A DNA stretch of 64,000 nucleotides from Bacteroidota bacterium. GTDB lineage: Bacteria > Bacteroidota > Bacteroidia > B-17B0 > Aurantibacillaceae. The stretch spans positions 1 to 64,000 of the forward strand of contig PLYA01000010.1 of assembly GCA_003153315.1 (NCBI GenBank). The letters run 5' to 3'. This document shows, piece by piece, positions 1 through 8,237 of the stretch. Both the position numbers and the translations under genes were made by a program. Position 1 is the stretch's first letter, and every line of letters begins with the position of its first letter. Below the pieces are notes generated by a model. It was not told the origin of the DNA, ran no database searches, and was given only the letters and a program-made list of their open reading frames with translations.

Positions 1-123
1 GGTTATCATCACGATAACTTCAGTTTTCAGAGTATTAGTTTAATTTTATAGGCTCAATTTTGTTAAAATCCACAATTTTATTGGTATTATGCGGCTATAT
101 GTTAAAATCAGGTCAAATCATGT

Positions 124-150
124 AAGCCCTTTGTAGTTAAGGGTTTTTTA
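124..150 (+). terminator. Possible terminator at left edge
   Basis: AAGCCCTT and AAGGGTTT form an 8-bp stem with one G-T pair and a 7-base loop, followed by a T run. It would end transcription of a gene lying left of the window. In bases 1-123 I see no gene that can be recognised; short open frames reach the left edge but cannot be assigned. Confidence 0.45.
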
Positions 151-164
151 GCGACTTTTCTTTT

Positions 165-194
165 TTTGATATGTTGTCTAAAAATGTAAATTTG
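165..194 (+). promoter_or_regulatory. Promoter candidate for pntAB-pntB
   Basis: TTTG at 165-168 and TAAATTTG at 187-194 are 18 bases apart, close to the Bacteroidota sigma pattern TTTG-N19/20-TAnnTTTG. The start codon at 214 would follow a leader of about 13 bases. The assignment is by motif only. Confidence 0.5.
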
Positions 195-213
195 GGCTTT
201 AAATAATAAACCC

Positions 214-519
214 ATGAGCGACTTTTTAAATTTCATAAGCCAAAACAGAGAAATGATATACTTTGTTGTACTTTCTATATTTGTAGGTATAGAAGTTATA
301 GGTGGCGTACCAACCGTATTGCATACCCCCCTAATGAGCGGTGCTAATGCCATACACGGAGTAGTAATTGTGGGTGCTATTTATGTAATGTTGCACGTAG
401 AAACAGATAACTACTTAGGTTTGTCGTTAGGCTTTTTAGCGGTATTATTAGGCACACTTAATGTGGTTGGCGGGTTTGTAGTAACTGACCGTATGTTAGA
501 AATGTTTAAGAAGAAATAA
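214..519 (+). CDS. pntAB: NAD(P)+ transhydrogenase, small membrane alpha subunit
   Basis: This is the membrane half of a split alpha subunit of proton-translocating transhydrogenase, which couples hydride transfer from NADH to NADP+ to proton entry through the inner membrane. The 101 residues hold three hydrophobic segments, at about 15-32, 44-60 and 67-90, and no nucleotide-binding fold, as expected for this subunit type. pntB follows after 6 bases, so the two are very likely one transcript. The NAD-binding alpha subunit is not in the window; a hairpin (124-150) and a promoter-like site (165-194) lie in front of this gene, so the NAD-binding subunit may be transcribed separately or lie elsewhere. 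Confidence 0.88.
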   Translation: MSDFLNFISQNREMIYFVVLSIFVGIEVIGGVPTVLHTPLMSGANAIHGVVIVGAIYVMLHVETDNYLGLSLGFLAVLLGTLNVVGGFVVTDRMLEMFKKK

Positions 520-525
520 AATACT

Positions 526-1989
526 ATGAAACAGAATATATTAGAGATATGCTACCTGATAGGCTCCGTAACCTTCATCATGGGTTTAAAAATGATGGGG
601 AATGCTAAAACTGCCCGTAAAGGAAACTTAACGGGCGCGATAGGTATGACGATTGCCATACTTGGAACCATTTTTTTACACGAGGGCGAGGTAAGCGGAA
701 TGATTTATGGATTAATTTTTGGGGCAATTGCTTTGGGAACTATCATAGGTTGGATGACTGCCAAGAAGGTACAGATGACCAAAATGCCCGAGTTGGTTTC
801 TATGTTTAATGGAATGGGTGGCGCTTGCGCGGCATTAATTTCTTTAATAGAGTTCAATCATTATTACCATTCCGAATTTCCAAAAATAGTTTTGAATGCT
901 GCTTTAACCGGTAATTATCACCCACCTTACGGCTTTTTAATTGCCATTTTTGCTGGATTGGTAATCGGTAGCATTTCCTTTTCAGGTTCGGTAATTGCTT
1001 ATTTAAAACTAAATGGCACCATGGATAAGCCCATTCGTTTGCCTGCTTATAATATCATCAACTTGGTTGTTCTTTTAATTACTGTTGGGTTCATGGCATT
1101 TATGGTTTATTCAGGCGGAATTATTTTAACCAGTGCTCTTCAGCCGTCAGGCATAATGATTTATGCATTACTTGCACTTGCCATCGTTTACGGAATACTA
1201 TTTACCATTCCTATTGGCGGAGCCGATATGCCTGTTGTAATTTCTTTACTGAACTCATTTACCGGATTGGCTGCAGCCTTTGGAGGATTTTTATACGACA
1301 ACAAAGTAATGCTTACAGGTGGTATTCTAGTGGGAAGTGCCGGAACATTACTAACTGTTATCATGTGTAAAGCTATGAACCGCTCTTTGGGCAGTGTTAT
1401 TTTTGGTGCCTTTGGAGGAACTACGGCTGCGGCAGGCGGGCCTGATGTGAAAGGAAGTATTAAAGATATTCAGGTTAGCGATTTAGCGGTACTGATGAAC
1501 TATTCTAAAAAAGTAGTTATTGTTCCGGGTTATGGCTTAGCAGTAGCACAAGCACAACACGTTATTCATGAATTAGAATTATTATTGGAAGATCGCGGAG
1601 TTGAAGTTAAATATGCTATACATCCCGTTGCCGGTCGTATGCCCGGGCACATGAATGTATTGTTGGCAGAAGCAAACGTATCATATGATAAATTAGTTGA
1701 GATGGATGATATTAACCCCGAGTTTGAACAAACCGATGTGGTATTAATAGTTGGTGCAAACGACGTGGTGAACCCTGCTGCAAAATCAGACCCATCATCA
1801 CCAATATACGGAATGCCTATTTTAGAAGTTGATAGAGCAAAAAATATTATCGTAAACAAACGTAGTATGAGTGCAGGTTATGCCGGTATTGATAACCTTT
1901 TGTTTTACGACCCAAAATGCTCTATGTTTTTTGGCGATGCTAAAAAAGCACTTACCGAATTGGTTGCCGAATTAAAAACAATGGAGTAA
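526..1989 (+). CDS. pntB: NAD(P)+ transhydrogenase subunit beta
   Basis: Beta subunit of the proton-translocating transhydrogenase; it supplies most of the membrane channel and the NADP(H)-binding domain III. At 487 residues it has the usual family length. About the first 310 residues are hydrophobic, with many membrane segments. The C-terminal part carries the NADP site, with the glycine motif VPGYGLAVAQA near residue 331 and GANDVVNPAA near residue 408. It lies 6 bases after the small alpha subunit. The enzyme is a main NADPH source when NADH is plentiful. It converges on the LON-domain gene with only 11 bases between the coding ends; a short perfect inverted repeat (GTAACT/AGTTAC, 1986-2000) spans the stop codon. 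Confidence 0.95.
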   Translation: MKQNILEICYLIGSVTFIMGLKMMGNAKTARKGNLTGAIGMTIAILGTIFLHEGEVSGMIYGLIFGAIALGTIIGWMTAKKVQMTKMPELVSMFNGMGGACAALISLIEFNHYYHSEFPKIVLNAALTGNYHPPYGFLIAIFAGLVIGSISFSGSVIAYLKLNGTMDKPIRLPAYNIINLVVLLITVGFMAFMVYSGGIILTSALQPSGIMIYALLALAIVYGILFTIPIGGADMPVVISLLNSFTGLAAAFGGFLYDNKVMLTGGILVGSAGTLLTVIMCKAMNRSLGSVIFGAFGGTTAAAGGPDVKGSIKDIQVSDLAVLMNYSKKVVIVPGYGLAVAQAQHVIHELELLLEDRGVEVKYAIHPVAGRMPGHMNVLLAEANVSYDKLVEMDDINPEFEQTDVVLIVGANDVVNPAAKSDPSSPIYGMPILEVDRAKNIIVNKRSMSAGYAGIDNLLFYDPKCSMFFGDAKKALTELVAELKTME

Positions 1990-2000
1990 CTGAAAGTTAC

Positions 2001-2603
2001 TTAATTAAACCTGAAATTATTACGCAATTCTTTTTCAAGCTTAAGTGTGTGTGAGTAAAGCTTAATCTTAGCAATTAAAAAATCTTCTTTTTCTTTTAAA
2101 TTTTCTAAAGCAATCAATTGCAATTTTTCTTCATTAGTAAGGTCTAATAAATGGGCTACTTTATATACCGAAACATTGGTAAGGTTCTCTACCGGAATCT
2201 CTTTGTTTTTTGCTTGTTTTATAAACTTTTTAAAGGAACGGAAAAGCTTATATCGGTTTGATAGCGTATCTTCTTCATGCTCTTCAATATTAGCAGCCCC
2301 ATATAACTTGGGTTTTAAAACCTTGGTATACTGAATTATTTTAAAAGGCTTTATTCCTTTTATCTCAATATCAATTTCACCATCGGCATGTTGTTGTATC
2401 ACATTGGTTATGCTTACTTCAACTCCATAATCAGAGATTTGTCCCCCTTTAATATAAGGTATTCCAAAGTTGGCCTGATTTGCAATGCAATCTGCAATAA
2501 GCTCCTGATAACGCTCTTCAAAGATATGAAGCACACGCACCTCACCAGGTATAATAACCGTATTTAACGGAAACATAGGTAATGTAATTAGCTTGTGTAC
2601 CAT
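2001..2603 (-). CDS. LON peptidase substrate-binding domain protein
   Basis: A stand-alone protein of 200 residues resembling the N-terminal (LAN) domain of Lon protease. The opening LPMFPLNTVIIPGEVRVLHIF and the later ERYQELI are typical of the family. There is no AAA+ module and no protease module, so it cannot be a Lon protease. Such proteins are common in Bacteria and may bind substrates or act as adaptors; the actual role is unknown. No signal peptide is seen, so it is predicted cytoplasmic. It is transcribed leftward, convergent with pntB. A strong hairpin (2671-2703) separates it from the OmpH-like gene upstream, so it should have its own promoter in the gap 2604-2670. Confidence 0.85.
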   Translation of the reverse strand: MVHKLITLPMFPLNTVIIPGEVRVLHIFEERYQELIADCIANQANFGIPYIKGGQISDYGVEVSITNVIQQHADGEIDIEIKGIKPFKIIQYTKVLKPKLYGAANIEEHEEDTLSNRYKLFRSFKKFIKQAKNKEIPVENLTNVSVYKVAHLLDLTNEEKLQLIALENLKEKEDFLIAKIKLYSHTLKLEKELRNNFRFN

Positions 2604-2670
2604 GACTTCTGCGCAAATCTATAACTAAATTACAAAAAAATAATCAGTCTTACACAAACTTGCACAAATA

Positions 2671-2703
2671 AAAACCCCTCATTTTTAAAAAATGAGGGGT
2701 TTG
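2671..2703 (-). terminator. Terminator after ompH-like gene
   Basis: A near-perfect 15-bp stem, AAACCCCTCATTTTT with AAAAATGAGGGGTTT, ends in a T run on the minus strand. It lies just past the stop of the OmpH-like gene. Confidence 0.85.
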
Positions 2704-2724
2704 AATGTTTAATGTAGGTGAAAA

Positions 2725-3339
2725 TTACTTCCCTCTTTGGCCATTCGCTCCACCGGGGGTTTTGTTTCCTCCGCCCGGAGTTGTTTTGCCGCCACCATTA
2801 CTTGGAGCATTTCCTGTAGGTAAAACAGCAAGGGGCATAGTTTCTAATTTCTTTTTTACCTGAACAAAAAGATCATCTCCTTGTTCATGAAAAAGAACTA
2901 CACCGGTACTTGTATCAAAAACATATTTATAACCTGCTTCTCTGGCAACCATATCAATGGCTTTTTTTGCTTTTTCGTAAATTGGTTTAGATAAATCGTT
3001 CGATTTCTTTTGATAATCCTGTTGTGCTTGGGTACGGAAATCCTGAATACGCTGGTTTAATGTTTGAAGCTCTTCCATTTTAGTTTTTTTAACTAATTCG
3101 GTATAGCTTGCTTCATTTGCAGTATAATCTTGGTATTTGCCATCAAATTCTGACTGCATACTGGTAACTTGTTTTTCAAGGTCTTTCATATAACCCTGAG
3201 CCACTTCTTGCGCCTGTTTAGTTTCAGGCATAGTAGTTATCAAAGAATCTAATTGAATATGAGCAATTTTTTGAGCTACTGCTTGTTGCATACTTAATGC
3301 TATAACAAAGATAGAGGCTGCTTTAAATATTTTTTTCAT
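2725..3339 (-). CDS. OmpH/Skp family periplasmic chaperone
   Basis: Periplasmic holdase that escorts unfolded outer-membrane proteins, judged by family. The 204 residues begin with a signal peptide (MKKIFKAASIFVIALSMQQAVAQ), then about 110 residues rich in K, E and Q that should form the coiled-coil tentacles, including a long segment around 60-120. The compact region near 125-165 (AREAGYKYVFDTSTGVVLF) matches the family end. After residue 172 comes a low-complexity tail rich in G, P, N and K, which is not part of the canonical Skp fold and is probably disordered. It is a single gene flanked by terminators (2671-2703, and 3416-3447 upstream). Confidence 0.87.
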   Translation of the reverse strand: MKKIFKAASIFVIALSMQQAVAQKIAHIQLDSLITTMPETKQAQEVAQGYMKDLEKQVTSMQSEFDGKYQDYTANEASYTELVKKTKMEELQTLNQRIQDFRTQAQQDYQKKSNDLSKPIYEKAKKAIDMVAREAGYKYVFDTSTGVVLFHEQGDDLFVQVKKKLETMPLAVLPTGNAPSNGGGKTTPGGGNKTPGGANGQRGK

Positions 3340-3415
3340 TTGTTTCTTCTTTTTTTAGGCTGCGAATTTAATAATAAACATCTTAAAACCAATTATCTCC
3401 GTTAAAATGTAAAAT

Positions 3416-3447
3416 AAAACCCCTGTTTTTGTTAAAACAGGGGTTTT
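3416..3447 (-). terminator. Terminator after ssb
   Basis: A perfect 14-bp stem AAAACCCCTGTTTT/AAAACAGGGGTTTT with a 4-base loop; the minus strand continues into a T-rich run. It serves ssb, which ends at 3534. Confidence 0.8.
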
Positions 3448-3460
3448 ATTCTTTTTGGTA

Positions 3461-3526
3461 TTACAATCAAAGCGAGGAAATCTATTAATTAAGAGATTGC
3501 TTCGTCGTACCTCCTCGCAATTGTAA
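3461..3526. repeat. REP-like palindromic element
   Basis: A 66-base nested inverted repeat: outer arms TTACAAT/ATTGTAA, then GCGAGGA/TCCTCGC, then AATCT/AGATT. The pieces GCGAGGAAATCT and GATTGCTTCGTCGTACCTC have the look of the dispersed palindromes common in Bacteroidota gaps; a shorter relative lies at 24096-24126. It sits between the ssb stop and the terminator. Confidence 0.6.
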
Positions 3527-3533
3527 AGGTTAG

Positions 3534-3860
3534 TTATTTACCTCCCAGCAATACCAGGTCATTCATTTGTATTTCGGTATTGTAGCGTTTAATACCTTCC
3601 TTATCGGTATAGTTGTTGTTTACCAGCTTGCCTTCTATGGCAACCTCACTGCCTTTATCGGTGTATTTGGCTAGTCTTTCTGCTAAAGCGCCCCAGGCAA
3701 TTACATTATGCCAGGTGGTATCTTTTACCCACTCGCCTTTTTTGTTTTTGTAGGTTTCGTTGGTGGCAATAGATACGCGGGTCATTTGTTTGTTGCCTTC
3801 AAAGGTTTTTACTTCGGGTTTGTTACCCAGATGTCCGATTAATGTTACTTTGTTTCTCAT
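3534..3860 (-). CDS. ssb: Single-stranded DNA-binding protein (short form)
   Basis: OB-fold protein that coats single-stranded DNA during replication and repair. The start MRNKVTLIGHLGNKPEVK and the segment TTWHNVIAWGALAERLAKY are characteristic. At 108 residues it consists of the OB domain only: it ends at LVLLGGK, without the linker and the acidic DxPF-type tail by which housekeeping SSBs recruit partners. Bacteroidota genomes often hold several ssb copies, so this may be a secondary SSB rather than the essential one. It is a single gene on the minus strand with its own terminator. Confidence 0.9.
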   Translation of the reverse strand: MRNKVTLIGHLGNKPEVKTFEGNKQMTRVSIATNETYKNKKGEWVKDTTWHNVIAWGALAERLAKYTDKGSEVAIEGKLVNNNYTDKEGIKRYNTEIQMNDLVLLGGK

Positions 3861-4082
3861 GGTGTTTTTGTTTTAATTGTTTTTACGGTTAACTGTTTTG
3901 ATTGATTTAACGATGCAAAGTAACGGCGGCCTCAAAACACTATTCGGTATTTAACCGCTTCTATACGGATAAAAACGGTTACAACTATTTGTTGTCGGAT
4001 AAAATGCCTTCGCATTGGCACTTTTCCGCTTTTTGGCATTAATATTGCTAAGAGTTTCCAAATTTTTAAAAGCACCTTTATT

Positions 4083-5360
4083 ATGAAAAAAGTAATACTC
4101 TTGGTTTTTTGCCTTGCAGAAATGTTAACAAAGGCGCAAAACCTCATCATCACCAACGTAAACATAATTCCAATTGAGGGTAAAGAAACCATAATTAAAA
4201 ACCAAACGGTAATTATAAAAGACGGAAAAATAGAAAGCATTAGTCCCTTTAAACCCGAGCACACGAGAGATAATACCAAAGCGCATCTTGACGGAACAGG
4301 TAAATATTTGATGCCGGGCTTGGCAGATATGCACGTTCATTTCCCTAACGAAAAAGATATGTCTTTGCAGCAATTCTTTAAGTTCAATTTGGCTGCGGGT
4401 GTAACTACCCTGCGTAGCATGCGCGGAGAGCCAAGGCACTTAACCCTGCGCGATAGCATTACTAAAAAACTTATTCTTGCACCCGATTTGTACATCTCCA
4501 TTTCTTTGCCGAGCGACTCTACTATTACCGATAAAGACTTAGAAAAGTTTGTGAAACAAAGTAAAAAAGAAGGCTGGGATTTTATTAAATATATTTCAGG
4601 GCTCTCCCCTACCCTATTTTATACTACCGCTTTAATCAGTAAAGAAAGTGGCTTGAAACTGGCAGGGCATGTTTATAATCAGGATTTGCAAATGGCTATA
4701 AAAGCAGACCAAGCATCGGTAGAGCATTATCAGGCTATTTTAAAAGAATACCGAAAAGACTCGTTGCACTTTCCTGATGTGATGAACGAACTGAAAAGGA
4801 GAGATATTTATGTGTGCCCTACCCTTTCTTTCTACTATATCTGGGGTATGCAGTTTGGAGCTGATGAGTTAAAAGCAAGAAATGGAATGAAGTACATAAG
4901 CATAGAATTGCAAAGCAAATGGGAAAAAGATTATGATGATTATTACTCTAAATACAATACTCCAACAAAGAACGAAGAGCGTGAAAAAACTATTCTGCGC
5001 GTAAAACAAAGTCTATATGATTTTGGCAAACTATTAAAGCGTATGAGCAATAACAATGTAAAACTGCTTCTTAGTCCGGATGAATCTGCGTTTAATGTAC
5101 CCGGTTTTGCCATGGCAGAAGAAATGAAGGTTTACCAAAAGGCGGGTTTAAGCAATTATGCTATTTTAAAGATTGCCACCTATAATGCTGCCAGCTTTTT
5201 TAATAAGGAAAACGAATGGGGAAGCATTGGCAAAAACAAAAAGGCTAATTTAATCTTGTTAGACAAAAACCCGTTGGAGGATATTGAAAACATTAAAACC
5301 ATAAACACCGTAATACTTGGCGGAAAAGTATTGAAACCCGATGAACTGCTTAAAAACTAA
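4083..5360 (+). CDS. Secreted amidohydrolase family protein
   Basis: Metal-dependent hydrolase of the amidohydrolase superfamily, 425 residues. A signal peptide ends near residue 19 (MLTKAQ), so the enzyme is exported to the periplasm or beyond. After a small beta domain comes the HxH metal site (ADMHVHFP, near residue 84), the likely carboxylated lysine in DFIKYISG, histidines in LAGHVYN and SVEHYQ, and the aspartate in LLSPDES. The C-terminal segment GKNKKANLILLDKNPLEDI is the usual return to the small domain. The relatives include imidazolonepropionase-like enzymes and prolidase-like peptidases; the substrate cannot be read from the sequence. It is transcribed alone, divergent from ssb. 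Confidence 0.85.
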   Translation: MKKVILLVFCLAEMLTKAQNLIITNVNIIPIEGKETIIKNQTVIIKDGKIESISPFKPEHTRDNTKAHLDGTGKYLMPGLADMHVHFPNEKDMSLQQFFKFNLAAGVTTLRSMRGEPRHLTLRDSITKKLILAPDLYISISLPSDSTITDKDLEKFVKQSKKEGWDFIKYISGLSPTLFYTTALISKESGLKLAGHVYNQDLQMAIKADQASVEHYQAILKEYRKDSLHFPDVMNELKRRDIYVCPTLSFYYIWGMQFGADELKARNGMKYISIELQSKWEKDYDDYYSKYNTPTKNEEREKTILRVKQSLYDFGKLLKRMSNNNVKLLLSPDESAFNVPGFAMAEEMKVYQKAGLSNYAILKIATYNAASFFNKENEWGSIGKNKKANLILLDKNPLEDIENIKTINTVILGGKVLKPDELLKN

Positions 5361-5408
5361 GACTTCTCTCTTTTTTTAGATAACAAGCGCAGGATTAAGA
5401 ATTTTTAC

Positions 5409-5466
5409 TATATTCGCAGTCCGTTTTTAGCCGCTGGTTGCACAAGGCAACGAATGCTGATAACCT
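5409..5466 (+). promoter_or_regulatory. Promoter-like box and hairpin leader of rplS
   Basis: TATATTCG (5409-5416) is close to the -7 box TAnnTTTG. The inferred leader of about 60 bases contains the hairpin GTTGC-ACAAG-GCAAC (5437-5451), and GGTT at 5436-5439 could instead pair with AACC at 5463-5466. The two pairings exclude one another, as in an autoregulated ribosomal-protein leader; this is inference. Confidence 0.4.
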
Positions 5467-5484
5467 AAATTAAAAAAAAGAGTC

Positions 5485-5856
5485 ATGAGTTTATTACTTG
5501 ATTTTGCAAAAAAACATTTAACCCCAGAGGTTGTACATCCAGATTTTAAAGCCGGTGATACCGTTACCGTACACTATAAAATTAAAGAGGGGGAAAAAGA
5601 ACGTACACAGCTATTTACCGGTGTGGTAATTCAACGCAAAAACGAAAGAGCAACCGCAAGTTTTACGGTTCGTAAAATTTCTAACGGAATTGGCGTAGAG
5701 CGTATTTTTCCGGTGGCATCTCCTTTTATCGAAAAAATTGAAATAGGTAAAGTTGGTCAGGTTCGCAGGGCTAAACTATTCTACTTACGTAGTCTTACAG
5801 GTAAAGCAGCTCGTATCCGAGAAAAACTTGGAGTAAGAGAAGAAGCAGCGAAATAA
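5485..5856 (+). CDS. rplS: 50S ribosomal protein L19
   Basis: Large-subunit ribosomal protein bL19, located at the 30S-50S interface. The 123 residues hold the family signatures: [31 protein letters not shown], then [17 protein letters not shown] and [17 protein letters not shown]. Length is normal, with a short charged C-terminal extension. It is a single gene here, without the rpsP-rimM-trmD neighbours of proteobacteria. A hairpin-bearing leader lies upstream and a strong terminator follows at 5881-5912. Confidence 0.97.
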   Translation: MSLLLDFAKKHLTPEVVHPDFKAGDTVTVHYKIKEGEKERTQLFTGVVIQRKNERATASFTVRKISNGIGVERIFPVASPFIEKIEIGKVGQVRRAKLFYLRSLTGKAARIREKLGVREEAAK

Positions 5857-5880
5857 AAAACACTTACATATGTTAAAATA

Positions 5881-5912
5881 AAAAAGGGAGTTCTAATCAA
5901 CTCCCTTTTTTA
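5881..5912 (+). terminator. Terminator of rplS
   Basis: A 12-bp stem AAAAAGGGAGTT/AACTCCCTTTTT with a 6-base loop and a following T run. Confidence 0.9.
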
Positions 5913-6004
5913 TTTTGCATATTACCCGTCATATTTTTAAACTTTTCACCAAAACATTTACTACATTAGTTCTCAATTTCAACAAATAAATCTCATCATA
6001 AAAA

Positions 6005-6622
6005 ATGAGCAGCCCTAAAAAAATAGTTTCATTCATCATCCTCATTTTTATAGCGGTAGTTCTGTTTCCAAATCAATTAACTGCCAGAGGTAAAGACAGC
6101 ACCGCACTTAAAAGAAGGTTGATTATTTCCTTAGGTATTGGCGACCCTGCCATGATATACATAGATAACTTTATTAATAATGGCTATAAATTTAAGGGTG
6201 GCCAGAAAGTTGTTCCGCAAGTAAAACCCATTTACGCAAAGGTGGAATTCAGGGTTCTTCGCCACATGGGTATTGGTGTGGATTTGAGCTACGATGATTA
6301 TGAGGCGCAGCGGGCACCCTCCACAAGCACAACCTTTGCCAATGCCTATAAAGGATATACCTTTGTAGGAGATATCAGGATTAACAGACACATTCATTTA
6401 ATTAAGCGGCTCGACCTATATTTTGGCATTGGCCTGGGTTACCAAATTCAATCTATTACCAATATTATTAATACTCGAAGCCTCCCTAAAGTGGGCAGTA
6501 ATAACTTTGCGTTTGAATTAACCATAGGCGGGCGTTTTTACATTACCAAAAGAATTGGTATTTATATAGAAGGAGGCATAGCAAGATCTATACTCCAGGG
6601 CGGACTTGCCGTTAGACTGTAA
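6005..6622 (+). CDS. Putative outer-membrane beta-barrel protein
   Basis: An exported protein of 205 residues without an assigned function. The N-terminus is hydrophobic (about 8-27, IVSFIILIFIAVVLFPNQ) and ends in a likely cleavage site near LTARG. The rest has alternating polar/hydrophobic strands with aromatic girdles, such as YAKVEFRVLRHMGIGVDLSYDDY, LDLYFGIGLGYQIQ and KRIGIYIEGG, as in small eight-stranded barrels of the OmpA/OmpW type. It ends in a hydrophobic segment. It stands alone after the rplS terminator. A GC-rich stretch downstream (6645-6672) can form an imperfect hairpin but has no T run. Confidence 0.6.
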   Translation: MSSPKKIVSFIILIFIAVVLFPNQLTARGKDSTALKRRLIISLGIGDPAMIYIDNFINNGYKFKGGQKVVPQVKPIYAKVEFRVLRHMGIGVDLSYDDYEAQRAPSTSTTFANAYKGYTFVGDIRINRHIHLIKRLDLYFGIGLGYQIQSITNIINTRSLPKVGSNNFAFELTIGGRFYITKRIGIYIEGGIARSILQGGLAVRL

Positions 6623-6709
6623 CTTATTCCCTTATAGGCGTTTCCCAGCCGCCGCGGGGTTGGGCTTTACTTTTCAAGCTTTTGCTGTTGCCTTTCAATG
6701 ACGAAGGAC

Positions 6710-8074
6710 TTACCTCACAACAACCAACCGCTTATTTACCACCCCCTCATTGCTTTGCAGGCTTAAATTATAAACACCCTCACTTAAGTCGCTTATGTTG
6801 AGTGTTACATGTTGCGCATTGAAGGGCATTTGCTTTACATCATTACCCAGCATATCAGTAATTACCAAAGTTGTTTTTTCATTCAACACTCCTAACTCAA
6901 CATTTAAAACATCTTTAGTTGGGTTGGGGTAAATGTTTACTTGCCCATTGTTTTCTTTTACTTGCTCTATACCTGAAGCTGTACAACTGCTATTACATAC
7001 CATACGTATGCGGCTATTAACTCCATCCGCAATAAACACATTGCCGGAGCCATCCACAAAAACTCCGAATGGGTTATCGAGTTCTGCGCTTGTTGCTGCT
7101 GCGCCATCGCCTGCATAGCCGGGTGTTCCGTTTCCGGCTATGGTACTAATAATGCCCGTAGAGCCGTTTATTTTTCTTATTCTGGCATTGTATGTATCCG
7201 CAATAAACACATTGCCGGAAGCATCTACAAAAATTCCTGACGGGGAATTGAGTTCTGCGCTGGTGGCTGCTATGCCATCGCCATTATAACTACTCGGTGC
7301 ACCACAACATACACCAATACCTGCAATAGTACTAATGATGCCCGTGGAGATATTTACTTTTCTTATTCTGTTATTGAAAGCGTCTGCGATAAACACATTG
7401 CCGGAGCCATCTACAAAAACTCCCCAAGGGTATATTTCTGCGCTGGTGGCTGCTGCGCCATCGCCTGTATAACCACCTGTTCCGTTTCCGGCTATGGTGG
7501 TAATGATACCAGTGGAGCCGTTTACTTTTCGAATTCTGCTATTCTGGTTATCTGCAATAAATACATTCCCAGAGCCGTCCACAAAAAGTCCGGTCGGGCG
7601 AGAGAGTTCTGCGCTGGTGGCTGCTGCGCCATCGCCTGCATAGCCACCTGTTCCGTTTCCAGCTATGGTACTAATGATGCCTGTGGAACCGTTTACTTTT
7701 CTTATTCTGTTATTTAAGCAATCCGCAATAAACAAATTGCCGGAGCCATCCATAAAAACTCCCCACGGGTTATCGAGTTCTGCGCTGGTGGCTGCTGCGT
7801 CATCGCCTGCATAGCCGGGTGTTCCGTTTCCGGCTATGGTACTAATAATGCCCGTAGAGCCGTCCACTTTTCTTATTCTGTTATTATTCGCATCCGAGAT
7901 AAACACATTGCCGGAACCATCCACAAAAACTCCGGTCGCACTCAGTCCTGCGCTTGTAGCTGCTACGCCATCTCCACTATAACCTTGTGTTCCATTTCCA
8001 GCAACAGTAGTAATTATTTGCCCATTTACCTGTTTAATACAAACCAGTAAAGCAATAAGTAATAGTTTTTTCAT
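6710..8074 (-). CDS. NHL-repeat protein with T9SS sorting domain
   Basis: Secreted beta-propeller protein of 454 residues. A signal peptide (MKKLLLIALLVCIKQVNG) is followed by six NHL-type blades of about 55-60 residues, each built on a core like GVFVDGSGNVFIADxxNNRIRKV and the linker STIAGNGTPGYAGDG. After a short Cys-containing loop comes a type A T9SS C-terminal domain (about 382-454, starting VNIYPNP and ending KRLVVVR). The family role is binding or surface display; the ligand is unknown. Several blades are almost identical in DNA, which points to recent internal duplication. A second NHL cargo is encoded at 40182-41453. Confidence 0.88.
   Translation of the reverse strand: MKKLLLIALLVCIKQVNGQIITTVAGNGTQGYSGDGVAATSAGLSATGVFVDGSGNVFISDANNNRIRKVDGSTGIISTIAGNGTPGYAGDDAAATSAELDNPWGVFMDGSGNLFIADCLNNRIRKVNGSTGIISTIAGNGTGGYAGDGAAATSAELSRPTGLFVDGSGNVFIADNQNSRIRKVNGSTGIITTIAGNGTGGYTGDGAAATSAEIYPWGVFVDGSGNVFIADAFNNRIRKVNISTGIISTIAGIGVCCGAPSSYNGDGIAATSAELNSPSGIFVDASGNVFIADTYNARIRKINGSTGIISTIAGNGTPGYAGDGAAATSAELDNPFGVFVDGSGNVFIADGVNSRIRMVCNSSCTASGIEQVKENNGQVNIYPNPTKDVLNVELGVLNEKTTLVITDMLGNDVKQMPFNAQHVTLNISDLSEGVYNLSLQSNEGVVNKRLVVVR
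6960..7990 (-). repeat. Internal tandem repeat of the NHL gene
   Basis: Blade-sized repeat of about 165-180 bp within the NHL gene. Long identical runs recur, for example the segments around 7110-7165 and 7808-7863. Such identity favours slippage or recombination and copy-number change. Confidence 0.7.
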
Positions 8075-8091
8075 AGCTAAAGTATTTATAC

Positions 8092-8099
8092 CAAAGGTA
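8092..8099 (-). promoter_or_regulatory. -7 box of the NHL gene
   Basis: TACCTTTG on the minus strand, a perfect TAnnTTTG, 17 bases before the start codon at 8074. Confidence 0.55.
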
Positions 8100-8170
8100 A
8101 ACTAAGCAGGTGATAATTGCAAAAAAACTTTTTTAACGGTCGATTTTAACAATTAAACGGTTAAGTAAAC

Positions 8171-8199
8171 AAAAAAAGAGGCGTTTGCCTCTTTTTTTT
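8171..8199 (-). terminator. Terminator after the 8238-9164 gene
   Basis: Stem AAAAAGAGGC/GCCTCTTTTT with loop GTTT, followed on the minus strand by a T-rich run. Confidence 0.85.
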
Positions 8200-8237
8200 C
8201 TGTTACTTGAAATCATGACATAAAAAGCAACAGATTA

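Noticed and set aside
1-123. Coding end of a gene at the left edge
   Set aside because: Short frames are open to the edge in two phases but too short to choose.
1986-2000. Small inverted repeat across the pntB stop as a terminator
   Set aside because: Stem of six A/T-rich pairs is too weak and has no T run.
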